Positions 7,434-12,568 of a stretch of 12,568 bases of DNA are shown in pieces. Both the position numbers and the translations under genes were made by a program. Source of the stretch: JAJFTV01 sp964426355 (GTDB lineage: Bacteria; Chloroflexota; Anaerolineae; Anaerolineales; Anaerolineaceae); the NCBI GenBank assembly GCA_964426355.1, contig CAYRRA010000127.1, positions 1 to 12,568 on the forward strand, in the 5' to 3' direction. Below the pieces are notes generated by a model. The model was not told the DNA's origin and made no database searches. It saw only the letters and a list, made by a program, of their open reading frames with translations. Every line of letters starts with the position of its first letter. Position 1 is the stretch's first letter.

Positions 7434-7465
7434 TGGTTTTTTTATTCCCTTTGATATGAACCAAT
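7432..7465 (-). repeat. Inverted repeat reaching the reductase start codon
   Basis: ATTGGTT (7432-7438) and AACCAAT (7459-7465) are perfect 7-bp inverted arms around a 20-nt loop. In the - strand mRNA the stem would take in the A and U of the reductase AUG, while the purine-rich AGGGA (complement of 7446-7450) lies in the loop. Pairing is modest, with two G-C pairs, so regulatory function is only a possibility. Confidence 0.45.
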
Positions 7466-7515
7466 TTTACCATTGCTTATCGCTGGCTGCTCCGAAGTTC
7501 TCCTGACAACGATTC

Positions 7516-7544
7516 CAGCAAATGCTGCGGGCACTATGGTGCCC
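7516..7544. repeat. Two adjacent perfect hairpins in the glycan-operon leader
   Basis: The first inverted repeat has arms CAGCA (7516-7520) and TGCTG (7523-7527) around AA. The second, starting one base later, has arms GGGCAC (7529-7534) and GTGCCC (7539-7544) around TATG. No T-run follows on either strand, so they do not look like intrinsic terminators. If the glycan operon starts upstream of them they lie in its 5' leader RNA. On the - strand the 3' arm of the smaller hairpin could alternatively pair with a CCAGC near 7480, giving competing folds. Confidence 0.5.
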
Positions 7545-7634
7545 CAAACAGGCTCAATGCGAACTTTTGAGTCAACAAGGGTGGGTTTTCGTCCAACCAG
7601 CACAAAGGTATTGACTATCCTGAACAAATGTAAT

Positions 7635-7664
7635 AATATAAAAACATCCAGATAAAAATTTGAA
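7635..7664 (-). promoter_or_regulatory. Possible weak promoter for the glycan operon
   Basis: Read on the - strand, TTCAAA (complement of 7659-7664) lies 18 bp before TATATT (complement of 7635-7640). The -35 matches consensus at four of six positions and the -10 at five of six. The start would be near 7628, giving an untranslated leader of about 195 nt before the reductase ATG. In such AT-rich DNA this match could be fortuitous. Confidence 0.25.
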
Positions 7665-7736
7665 CAACCAGTTAATTTTTTCTAGCTTTGCCAATCCCAA
7701 TTTTTTCAGATTCAATATTATTAAATTCTTTCTTTA

Positions 7737-7751
7737 TATTATTGAATAATA
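7737..7751. promoter_or_regulatory. 15-bp palindrome TATTATTGAATAATA upstream of the -35
   Basis: The arms TATTATT (7737-7743) and AATAATA (7745-7751) are perfect around a central G. It overlaps the left copy of the duplicated motif and sits just upstream of the hydrolase -35 box, a suitable place for a dimeric regulator. Low base complexity makes chance occurrence plausible. Confidence 0.35.
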
Positions 7752-7763
7752 AAACTGATTATA

Positions 7764-7792
7764 TTGACATTTATAAATAAAAGGTTTATATT
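7764..7792 (+). promoter_or_regulatory. Sigma-70-like promoter of the hydrolase operon
   Basis: A perfect -35 box TTGACA (7764-7769) is separated by exactly 17 bp from a -10 box TATATT (7787-7792, five of six matches). Transcription would start near 7799, leaving a leader of about 29 nt before the ATG at 7828. Box quality, spacing and position ahead of a strong ribosome binding site make this the most convincing promoter in the window. Confidence 0.75.
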
Positions 7793-7801
7793 ATTGATAT
7801 C

Positions 7802-7811
7802 TGATTAATCA
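7802..7811. promoter_or_regulatory. Palindrome TGATTAATCA at the predicted transcription start
   Basis: This perfect 10-bp palindrome lies a few bases after the predicted transcription start of the hydrolase operon and overlaps the second CTGATTA repeat. Nested larger arms TTGAT (7794-7798) and ATCAA (7808-7812) are also present. The position would suit a repressor operator, but no regulator gene is visible in the window. Confidence 0.35.
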
Positions 7812-7815
7812 AAAT

Positions 7816-7820
7816 GGAGG
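7816..7820 (+). promoter_or_regulatory. Strong ribosome binding site GGAGG
   Basis: GGAGG, within TGGAGGTAA, lies 7 nt before the ATG at 7828. It is the best Shine-Dalgarno match in the window and fixes the start of the first serine hydrolase. Confidence 0.9.
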
Positions 7821-7827
7821 TAATCGA

Positions 7828-9300
7828 ATGAGTGAGGTTAATATTCCTGGCGCTTTAGAGAAATATTTCAAAGAAGAACTCCCCGCAATCTTAGAAAGAC
7901 AAAAAATACCTGGAGCAAGTATAGTGGTCATAAAGGATGGACAAATCCTCTTTATGCAGGGTTTTGGATATAAAAACTATGAGCAAAAACTGCCGGTTAC
8001 CACAAAATCGCTTTTTGCCATTGGCTCTACCAGCAAAGCGTTTGCAGCGACTGTTTTAGGCACGCTGGTCGATGAAGGCAAGCTCAATTGGGATGACCGG
8101 GTGATTGACCACATCCCCGAATTTCGCACCAAAGACCCCGTCACCAACATGCAGTTGACTATACGCGATATCCAGTGTCACCGCAGCGGTTTGCCACGTC
8201 ATGACCTTGCCTGGCTGCTGACCGATTTCAGCCGCCAGGAACTGCTTGAACACATCGCATACCTGGAGCCCTTTGTCCCCTTCCGCTCCAAATTCCACTA
8301 TAACAACTTCATGTGGATGGTCGCCGGCATCGTCAGCGAACGCATCACCGGAAAAAGCTGGGAGCAAAACGTGCGCGAGCGCATCTTTGAGCCGATAGGA
8401 ATGCAGGATGCCAATTTCTCGGTTACCGACAGCCAGAAATCGCCTGATTTTGCGCTCCCCTATGAAGTCAAAGAGGATCAGATTATCCGCACACCCTTCC
8501 GCCAGATTGACGCTGTCGGACCGGCAGGGTCCATCAACGCCCACATCGAGGATTATGCCAGATGGATTATGCTCAACCTCAATCGCGGCGAATACCAGGG
8601 CAAGCGCGTGATCTCTGCAGAAAGCCTGGAACAAATCCATGCCCCACAAATGGCAATGCCGATTGACGACGATTTGGTACAGGGTTTCCGCATGATGAAA
8701 GGTTTCTCCGACCTGGTGTATACCCTGGGTTGGGTATCGGTCAGTATGCGCGGGCGGAAGCAGATCATGCATGCCGGCGGTATCGACGGCTTCAGTTCCT
8801 TCATTACATTGATACCGGAAGAAAATATCGGGGTGGGTGTGCTGACCAATTCAGGCGGCATCACCTCGCATTACGGCATCACCTGGGAAATTGTTGACCG
8901 CCTGCTAGGCGATGCGCCGGTGAATTGGGTAGAGCAAATCGCTGCATTTGAAGCCATGATGCGCGCCGGCGCAGAACAGGCTGATAAAGACTTCCTGGCA
9001 GCACAGGTTCATGGCACGCAACCATCACACCCCTTGCAGGAATATGCCGGTTTTTACACCCATCCTGCTTACGGCACGCTCCAACTGGAAGTAAAAGAGG
9101 GGATCCTTTGCGGTCGCTACAACCAGTACGAGGCATCACTGAACCATTATCACTATGACACCTTTCAACTTGTGATTCAGGGGGGTATCGAGTTCAAGTT
9201 CCCGGTGCGTTTCATCAGCGATGTCAAAGGAAAAGTTGGTTCAGCGCTGATTCCATTGGAACCCAAAGTAGCCGATATTGAATTTACAAAAAAGGAATAA
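7828..9300 (+). CDS. Serine hydrolase, beta-lactamase / class C family, with DUF3471-like C-terminus
   Basis: This 490-aa protein has the penicillin-recognising serine hydrolase fold (AmpC, EstB and DD-peptidase relatives). The nucleophile motif SxxK is STSK (S67, K70) in FAIGSTSKAF; the second motif YxN is Y158-N159-N160 in HYNNFMW; the third, equivalent to KTG, is HAGG (H315-G318). The family-typical DDRVIDHIPEF and CHRSGLPRHD blocks lie between them. Residues from about 400 to the end resemble the DUF3471 beta-rich domain (HPLQEYAGFY start). It probably hydrolyses an amide or ester bond through an acyl-serine. The N-terminus is polar, without signal peptide or lipobox, suggesting cytoplasmic action, unlike true DD-peptidases and secreted beta-lactamases. 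It is first in a three-gene hydrolase operon with a strong promoter and ribosome binding site. Substrate unknown; beta-lactamase activity should not be assumed from the fold. Confidence 0.95.
   Translation: MSEVNIPGALEKYFKEELPAILERQKIPGASIVVIKDGQILFMQGFGYKNYEQKLPVTTKSLFAIGSTSKAFAATVLGTLVDEGKLNWDDRVIDHIPEFRTKDPVTNMQLTIRDIQCHRSGLPRHDLAWLLTDFSRQELLEHIAYLEPFVPFRSKFHYNNFMWMVAGIVSERITGKSWEQNVRERIFEPIGMQDANFSVTDSQKSPDFALPYEVKEDQIIRTPFRQIDAVGPAGSINAHIEDYARWIMLNLNRGEYQGKRVISAESLEQIHAPQMAMPIDDDLVQGFRMMKGFSDLVYTLGWVSVSMRGRKQIMHAGGIDGFSSFITLIPEENIGVGVLTNSGGITSHYGITWEIVDRLLGDAPVNWVEQIAAFEAMMRAGAEQADKDFLAAQVHGTQPSHPLQEYAGFYTHPAYGTLQLEVKEGILCGRYNQYEASLNHYHYDTFQLVIQGGIEFKFPVRFISDVKGKVGSALIPLEPKVADIEFTKKE
9292..9297 (+). 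promoter_or_regulatory. Ribosome binding site deciding the second hydrolase start
   Basis: AAGGAA, inside the last codons of the first hydrolase gene, lies 10 nt before the ATG at 9308. It supports that ATG over the in-frame TTG at 9278, which lies upstream of this site. Confidence 0.7.
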
Positions 9301-9307
9301 CACGAAC

Positions 9308-10786
9308 ATGGTTAACCCAGATATCAAACATCTTGAAAGCCAGATCGAGGAGATCCTCTCCGACTGGAAAGTGGTTGGCGGTGCAGCCAGCATCGTAAAA
9401 GATGGGCAGGTCATTTCCTGCCGTGGTTATGGAAAAAAGGAAGCCGGTAAAGCTGACCTCGTTGACGAAAACACCATCTTCGGTATCGGCTCAAACACCA
9501 AATCGTTCACCGCTGCCGGCGTTGCACTGCTGGTGGATGAAGGCAAAGTCGCCTGGGACGATCCTGTCATCAAATACCTGCCCGATTTCACCCTTTCCGA
9601 TCCCTGGGTCGGTGAGCACATCACCCTGCGCGATATGCTCTGCCACCGCAGTGGATTGGGACGATCTATGCGCATCCTCTACAATCATGAGTTTGACCTT
9701 GCGGAAGTAATCCTCAGGATGCGCTATATGCCGCTCATAAAACCGTTCCGTGATGCCTTTGGTTACAACAACTACCACTACATGACCGCCGGACGCGTGA
9801 TTGAGGTCGTCAGTGGTCAATCCTGGCCACAATTCATGCGCGACCGGTTGTTTAAACCGCTGGAGATGCGCTCTTCCTTCGCCGATCTGAAACAACTTGA
9901 AGGACAAAAGAATATCAGCGCAGCCCATGACGATATTGAACCGGGTCTCCTGCCCCATCATGCCCGCATCTTCACCCAGCAGCAGGTCGTCCCCTGGGTG
10001 GATGTGCGCAACCAACCCGCCGGTGGGATCAGTTCCAGTGCAGCCGACCTGACTCACTGGATGCTGATGTTACTCAATGATGGAATATACAAGGAAAACG
10101 GCATCCTCAGCCCGAAAGTGATCCGCGAGATGACTCAACCCTCGGTGACCTTCCGTGACCCAGCAAGATCGGAATTGGGTTTCCTGGCGATGATGAACCC
10201 GGAGATCAATTTCTACGCTTACGGGTTGGGCTGGTTCCTCTTCGATTACAAAGGACGGCTGGTCTTCTTCCATGGCGGTCAGATCCACGGTTTCAACTCC
10301 ATCGTAGCGCTCATCCCGCAGGAGAAATTGGGATATAGCATCCTGACCAATGCCCATCAAACCTATGCGCATGCCGCCTTAATGACCACCGTCGCTGACG
10401 CCTTCCTGGGCGGCAGCCAGCGCAACTGGAGCAAGGGATTACTCGAAATGGCGCAGGCAATGATCCAGGGCGAGACTGCTGCACTTGAAGAAAACACAGC
10501 CCAACGCAAAAATAACATCCTGCCCGCGCTTCCACTGGAGGCTTACACTGGCACATACGAAAACGATTTCGTCGGAAAAACCGTGGTCACCCTCAAAAAC
10601 AACCAGCTATGGATGCAATACAGCAGCACCTTTATCGGTCCGCTGGTTCATTGGGAAGCGGAAAGTTTTCACGCCATGTGGGAAGACCGTACATTTGACC
10701 CCAACCTGATTACTTTTCACCCGGAAAACGGCAAGGTCAATTCGTTGACGGTGGAACCGGAAGGCAAATTTACCCGCATTCCTTAA
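9308..10786 (+). CDS. Serine hydrolase, beta-lactamase / class C family, tandem paralogue with DUF3471-like C-terminus
   Basis: This 492-aa paralogue of the preceding gene has the same architecture: SxxK as SNTK (S62, K65) in FGIGSNTKSF, YxN as Y153-N154-N155 in GYNNYHY, and the third motif HGG (H322-G324) in FFHGGQIHGF. Shared blocks include VDEGK followed by WDD, and CHRSGL. A DUF3471-like beta domain fills about residues 405-492. The frame extends to a TTG at 9278 inside the upstream gene, but the ATG at 9308 has a better-placed ribosome binding site and leaves a 7-bp gap. As in its neighbour, no signal peptide or membrane anchor is visible, so a cytoplasmic esterase, amidase or peptidase is likely. 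The two copies are clearly diverged rather than recent duplicates, suggesting distinct or stereochemically different substrates. That last point is inference. Confidence 0.95.
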   Translation: MVNPDIKHLESQIEEILSDWKVVGGAASIVKDGQVISCRGYGKKEAGKADLVDENTIFGIGSNTKSFTAAGVALLVDEGKVAWDDPVIKYLPDFTLSDPWVGEHITLRDMLCHRSGLGRSMRILYNHEFDLAEVILRMRYMPLIKPFRDAFGYNNYHYMTAGRVIEVVSGQSWPQFMRDRLFKPLEMRSSFADLKQLEGQKNISAAHDDIEPGLLPHHARIFTQQQVVPWVDVRNQPAGGISSSAADLTHWMLMLLNDGIYKENGILSPKVIREMTQPSVTFRDPARSELGFLAMMNPEINFYAYGLGWFLFDYKGRLVFFHGGQIHGFNSIVALIPQEKLGYSILTNAHQTYAHAALMTTVADAFLGGSQRNWSKGLLEMAQAMIQGETAALEENTAQRKNNILPALPLEAYTGTYENDFVGKTVVTLKNNQLWMQYSSTFIGPLVHWEAESFHAMWEDRTFDPNLITFHPENGKVNSLTVEPEGKFTRIP

Positions 10787-10806
10787 AAAAAGACGAGCAA
10801 ACCATC

Positions 10807-12568
10807 ATGAGCGAAAAACCTCAGTTCCTCCATGAAGATATCTGCTTCGGGCAGACCGGCAGCCCTCGACCGGCGCGCTTTAGAGGGTACGAAACCCAAT
10901 CGATTTACATCCCCATGCAAGACGGCGTCCGGCTGGCAGCCGACATCTTCCTTCCAATAGACTTGCCCAATGGCGAAAAGCTCCCCACGCTGCTCTACCG
11001 CACGCGCTACTGGCGGGCAGCCGAATTGAAAGAACCGGACAAACACCCCGACCCGATCCTGACCTTCTTCACCTCCTATGGATACGCCGTGGTGCGCATG
11101 GATGTGCGCGGAACCGGCGCATCCTTTGGCTCTCTGCAGCACGAATGGCAGGCGCAGGACATCAAAGATACTTACGAAATCGTGGATTGGATCATTGCAC
11201 AAGACTGGTCCAACGGGAAGGTAGGCTCATACGGGGTTTCCTACCCCGGCACCACAGCCGAACTGCTGGCAGCCACCGGGCATCCGGCAGTTACCTCCAT
11301 TTGGGCTACATACCACGAACTGGATGGCTTTACCGATATCGCGTTCCCCGGCGGCGTTCCTTCCCGCTTCATCGATGCATGGAGTGAAGCCACCACCGCC
11401 CAGGACTATAACCAGTACCCCGGCAACGACCCCAACGTGATCGGCGTCAAGCCCGTAGATGCAGACCCCGATCGGGAGTTACTGCAAGCGGCTGTCAGCG
11501 AACACGCAAACAGCCATCATATCGGCGAACTGTGTGCTGGCGTGACCTTTAAAGACGACCCGATGAATATCATCGGCAAGCCGTTTGAAGAAATGATGGT
11601 CTTCCCCAAACGCCCCATCATCGAGGCATCCAACGTTCCGCTGGATATCTGGGGAAGCTGGATGGATGCCAACACTGCCGATACCGTCATCCGCCATTTC
11701 GCCACGTTCAAAAATCCGCTGCGCTGTGTGGTGAGCGCCTGGAGCCACGGCGGGGGGAGTTTCCACAGCCCTTATATGCCCCCCGGCACGCCTCTGGAGA
11801 TCGACCGCGTAAGCCAGATGCACGAGATCATGCGCTACATGGATCAGCACTTCCACGGCATGGAAAGTGGTCTACCGGAAAAATCTCTGTTCTATTACAC
11901 CCTGGGAGAAGAAAAGTGGAAAATGACCACCGTTTTCCCCCTTCCCAATTGCCGCCCGCAAACCTGGTATCTCGGTGCTGCTCACAACCTGGCAAAAGAA
12001 ACCGCACAAATTGCAGGCTTTGACCCCTACCTGGTGGATTTCGAGGCAACCACGGGCAGGCAGAACCGTTGGTGGACCGAGATGGGCGGCGGACCGGTTA
12101 TCTATGCCGACCGCGGTGAAGCCGACCGTAAACTGCTGATTTACGATTCAGACCCGCTCGATGCAGATATGGAAATCACCGGTTACCCGGTGGTTACGCT
12201 CTATGCCGATTCGAGCGAAACCGACGGCGCATTCTTTGTCTATCTGGAAGATGTCGCCCCGGATGGCAAGATAACCTATCTCACCGAAGGTATCCTGCGG
12301 GCATTGCACCGCAAAGTATCGAGCGAACAGCCCCCTTACACCGTCTTTGGTCCCTACCATTCCTACAAACGCAAAGACGGTGCACCGCTCACACCGGGCG
12401 AGGTAGCCGAGCTCAAATTTGCTTTGTTCCCCATCTCAGCGCTGCTGCGAAAAGGACACCGCATTCGCATTGCCATTGCCGGTGCAGATCAAGACACCTT
12501 TCACCGCATCCCAATCAGCGGTGACCCGCTCATTCACATCCACTACGGAGGAGTTTATCCTTCCAGCA
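10807..12568 (+). CDS. CocE/NonD family hydrolase (peptidase S15-like), 3' end outside window
   Basis: The frame is open from the ATG at 10807 to the window edge, giving 587 residues; family members are usually about 550-670 aa, so little is missing. The alpha/beta-hydrolase domain begins with IPMQDGVRLAADIFLP and contains MDVRGTGAS (oxyanion-loop region), the nucleophile elbow GSYGVSYPG with S145, IWGSWMDAN with the probable acid D287, and AWSHGGG with the probable catalytic H314. This arrangement is that of cocaine esterase, alpha-amino-acid ester hydrolase and X-Pro dipeptidyl peptidase. From about residue 415 (RQNRWWTEMGGGPV) the jelly-roll PepX C-terminal domain follows, with YDSDPL and ITGYPVV. 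It starts 20 bp after the second serine hydrolase, with AGACGAG (10791-10797) as a weak ribosome binding site. No signal peptide is seen. Members cleave esters, amides or N-terminal dipeptides; which applies here is unknown. Confidence 0.93.
   Translation, partial: MSEKPQFLHEDICFGQTGSPRPARFRGYETQSIYIPMQDGVRLAADIFLPIDLPNGEKLPTLLYRTRYWRAAELKEPDKHPDPILTFFTSYGYAVVRMDVRGTGASFGSLQHEWQAQDIKDTYEIVDWIIAQDWSNGKVGSYGVSYPGTTAELLAATGHPAVTSIWATYHELDGFTDIAFPGGVPSRFIDAWSEATTAQDYNQYPGNDPNVIGVKPVDADPDRELLQAAVSEHANSHHIGELCAGVTFKDDPMNIIGKPFEEMMVFPKRPIIEASNVPLDIWGSWMDANTADTVIRHFATFKNPLRCVVSAWSHGGGSFHSPYMPPGTPLEIDRVSQMHEIMRYMDQHFHGMESGLPEKSLFYYTLGEEKWKMTTVFPLPNCRPQTWYLGAAHNLAKETAQIAGFDPYLVDFEATTGRQNRWWTEMGGGPVIYADRGEADRKLLIYDSDPLDADMEITGYPVVTLYADSSETDGAFFVYLEDVAPDGKITYLTEGILRALHRKVSSEQPPYTVFGPYHSYKRKDGAPLTPGEVAELKFALFPISALLRKGHRIRIAIAGADQDTFHRIPISGDPLIHIHYGGVYPSS

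Larger units (their letters stand above)
7733..7807 (+). repeat. Duplicated two-part motif spanning the hydrolase promoter
   Basis: The 13-mer TTTATATTATTGA occurs at 7733-7745 and again at 7785-7797, 52 bp apart. Each copy is followed by CTGATTA, after 9 bp in the first case (7755-7761) and 3 bp in the second (7801-7807). The right copy covers the -10 hexamer and the left copy lies upstream of the -35. A related ATATTATT core also occurs at 7715-7722. The repeats may be protein-binding sites or the trace of a local duplication. Confidence 0.5.
7434..7827. other. Divergent intergenic region between glycan operon and hydrolase operon
   Basis: These 394 bp separate two outward-facing operons and must hold both start regions. 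The left half (about 7480-7620) has ordinary base composition and contains hairpins. The right half (about 7620-7827) is strongly AT-rich, with repeats and a strong promoter for the + strand operon. Two short overlapping open frames (+ 7473-7655, - 7627-7442) were examined, but neither has a good start or ribosome binding site nor a recognisable product, so no gene is called here. Confidence 0.85.

Noticed and set aside
7516..7544. Rho-independent terminator
   Set aside because: Neither hairpin is followed by a T-run on either strand, and the location is upstream of both operons rather than after a gene.
7442..7627. A 61-codon open frame on the - strand just before the reductase, and an overlapping 60-codon frame on the + strand (7473-7655)
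   Set aside because: The minus frame starts with TTG at the supposed transcript start and lacks a ribosome binding site, and neither product resembles a known family. Both frames being open in a short stretch is weak evidence; a decayed gene fragment remains possible.
8056..8772. A 238-codon - strand open frame inside the first serine hydrolase
   Set aside because: It is antisense to a gene with all catalytic motifs, has no ribosome binding site and no recognisable domain.
7828..10786. Classical AmpC beta-lactamase or penicillin-binding protein resistance genes
   Set aside because: Both proteins lack signal peptides, are longer than AmpC because of a DUF3471-like domain, and have HxG rather than KTG as third motif. 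The wider serine hydrolase family is a safer call.

Overview
The window holds two functional blocks with moderate-GC coding DNA, separated by a 394-bp intergenic region that becomes very AT-rich on its right side. Short intergenic gaps, coupled start/stop codons, plain Shine-Dalgarno sites and a sigma-70-like promoter show a bacterium. The style of the glycosyltransferases and the clustered serine hydrolases would fit Chloroflexota (Anaerolineae-like), but this is an impression from sequence style, not a demonstrated placement. No tRNA, rRNA, CRISPR array, insertion sequence or phage gene was seen.

Left block (1-7433): a surface-glycan locus made of two converging units. On the + strand lie the 3' end of a family-4 glycosyltransferase and a WecA/WbpL-like polyprenyl-phosphate sugar-1-phosphate transferase, which would start glycan assembly on the lipid carrier. 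On the - strand, reading from 7433 down to 1525, lie six tightly packed genes: an RmlD-like nucleotide-sugar reductase, a non-hydrolysing UDP-HexNAc 2-epimerase of the WbjD/CapG/FnlC type, a family-2 glycosyltransferase, two family-4 glycosyltransferases and a SAM-dependent methyltransferase. Three junctions are 4-base ATGA/GTGA overlaps, one is a 14-bp overlap and one a 1-bp gap, so this is almost certainly one translationally coupled operon. The reductase and epimerase are two of the three enzymes that make UDP-L-QuiNAc/L-RhaNAc or UDP-L-FucNAc-type sugars; the 5-epimerising 4,6-dehydratase is not in the window. The two units meet tail to tail with 5 bp between stop codons.

Intergenic region (7434-7827): the divergent start zone of both blocks. 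Its left half would form the 5' leader of the glycan operon and contains two adjacent perfect hairpins plus an inverted repeat that reaches into the reductase start codon. Its right half holds a near-consensus promoter (TTGACA, 17 bp, TATATT) and a good ribosome binding site for the hydrolase block, overlain by a duplicated two-part motif and small palindromes that could be operators.

Right block (7828-12568): a + strand operon of two tandem paralogous beta-lactamase-fold serine hydrolases (490 and 492 aa, each with SxxK, YNN and HxG motifs and a C-terminal DUF3471-like domain), followed by a CocE/NonD (peptidase S15-like) alpha/beta hydrolase that runs off the window. None has an evident signal peptide, so the three are predicted to act together in the cytoplasm on amide or ester bonds. 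The substrate is unknown. This three-hydrolase operon and its ornate promoter are the least conventional part of the window.
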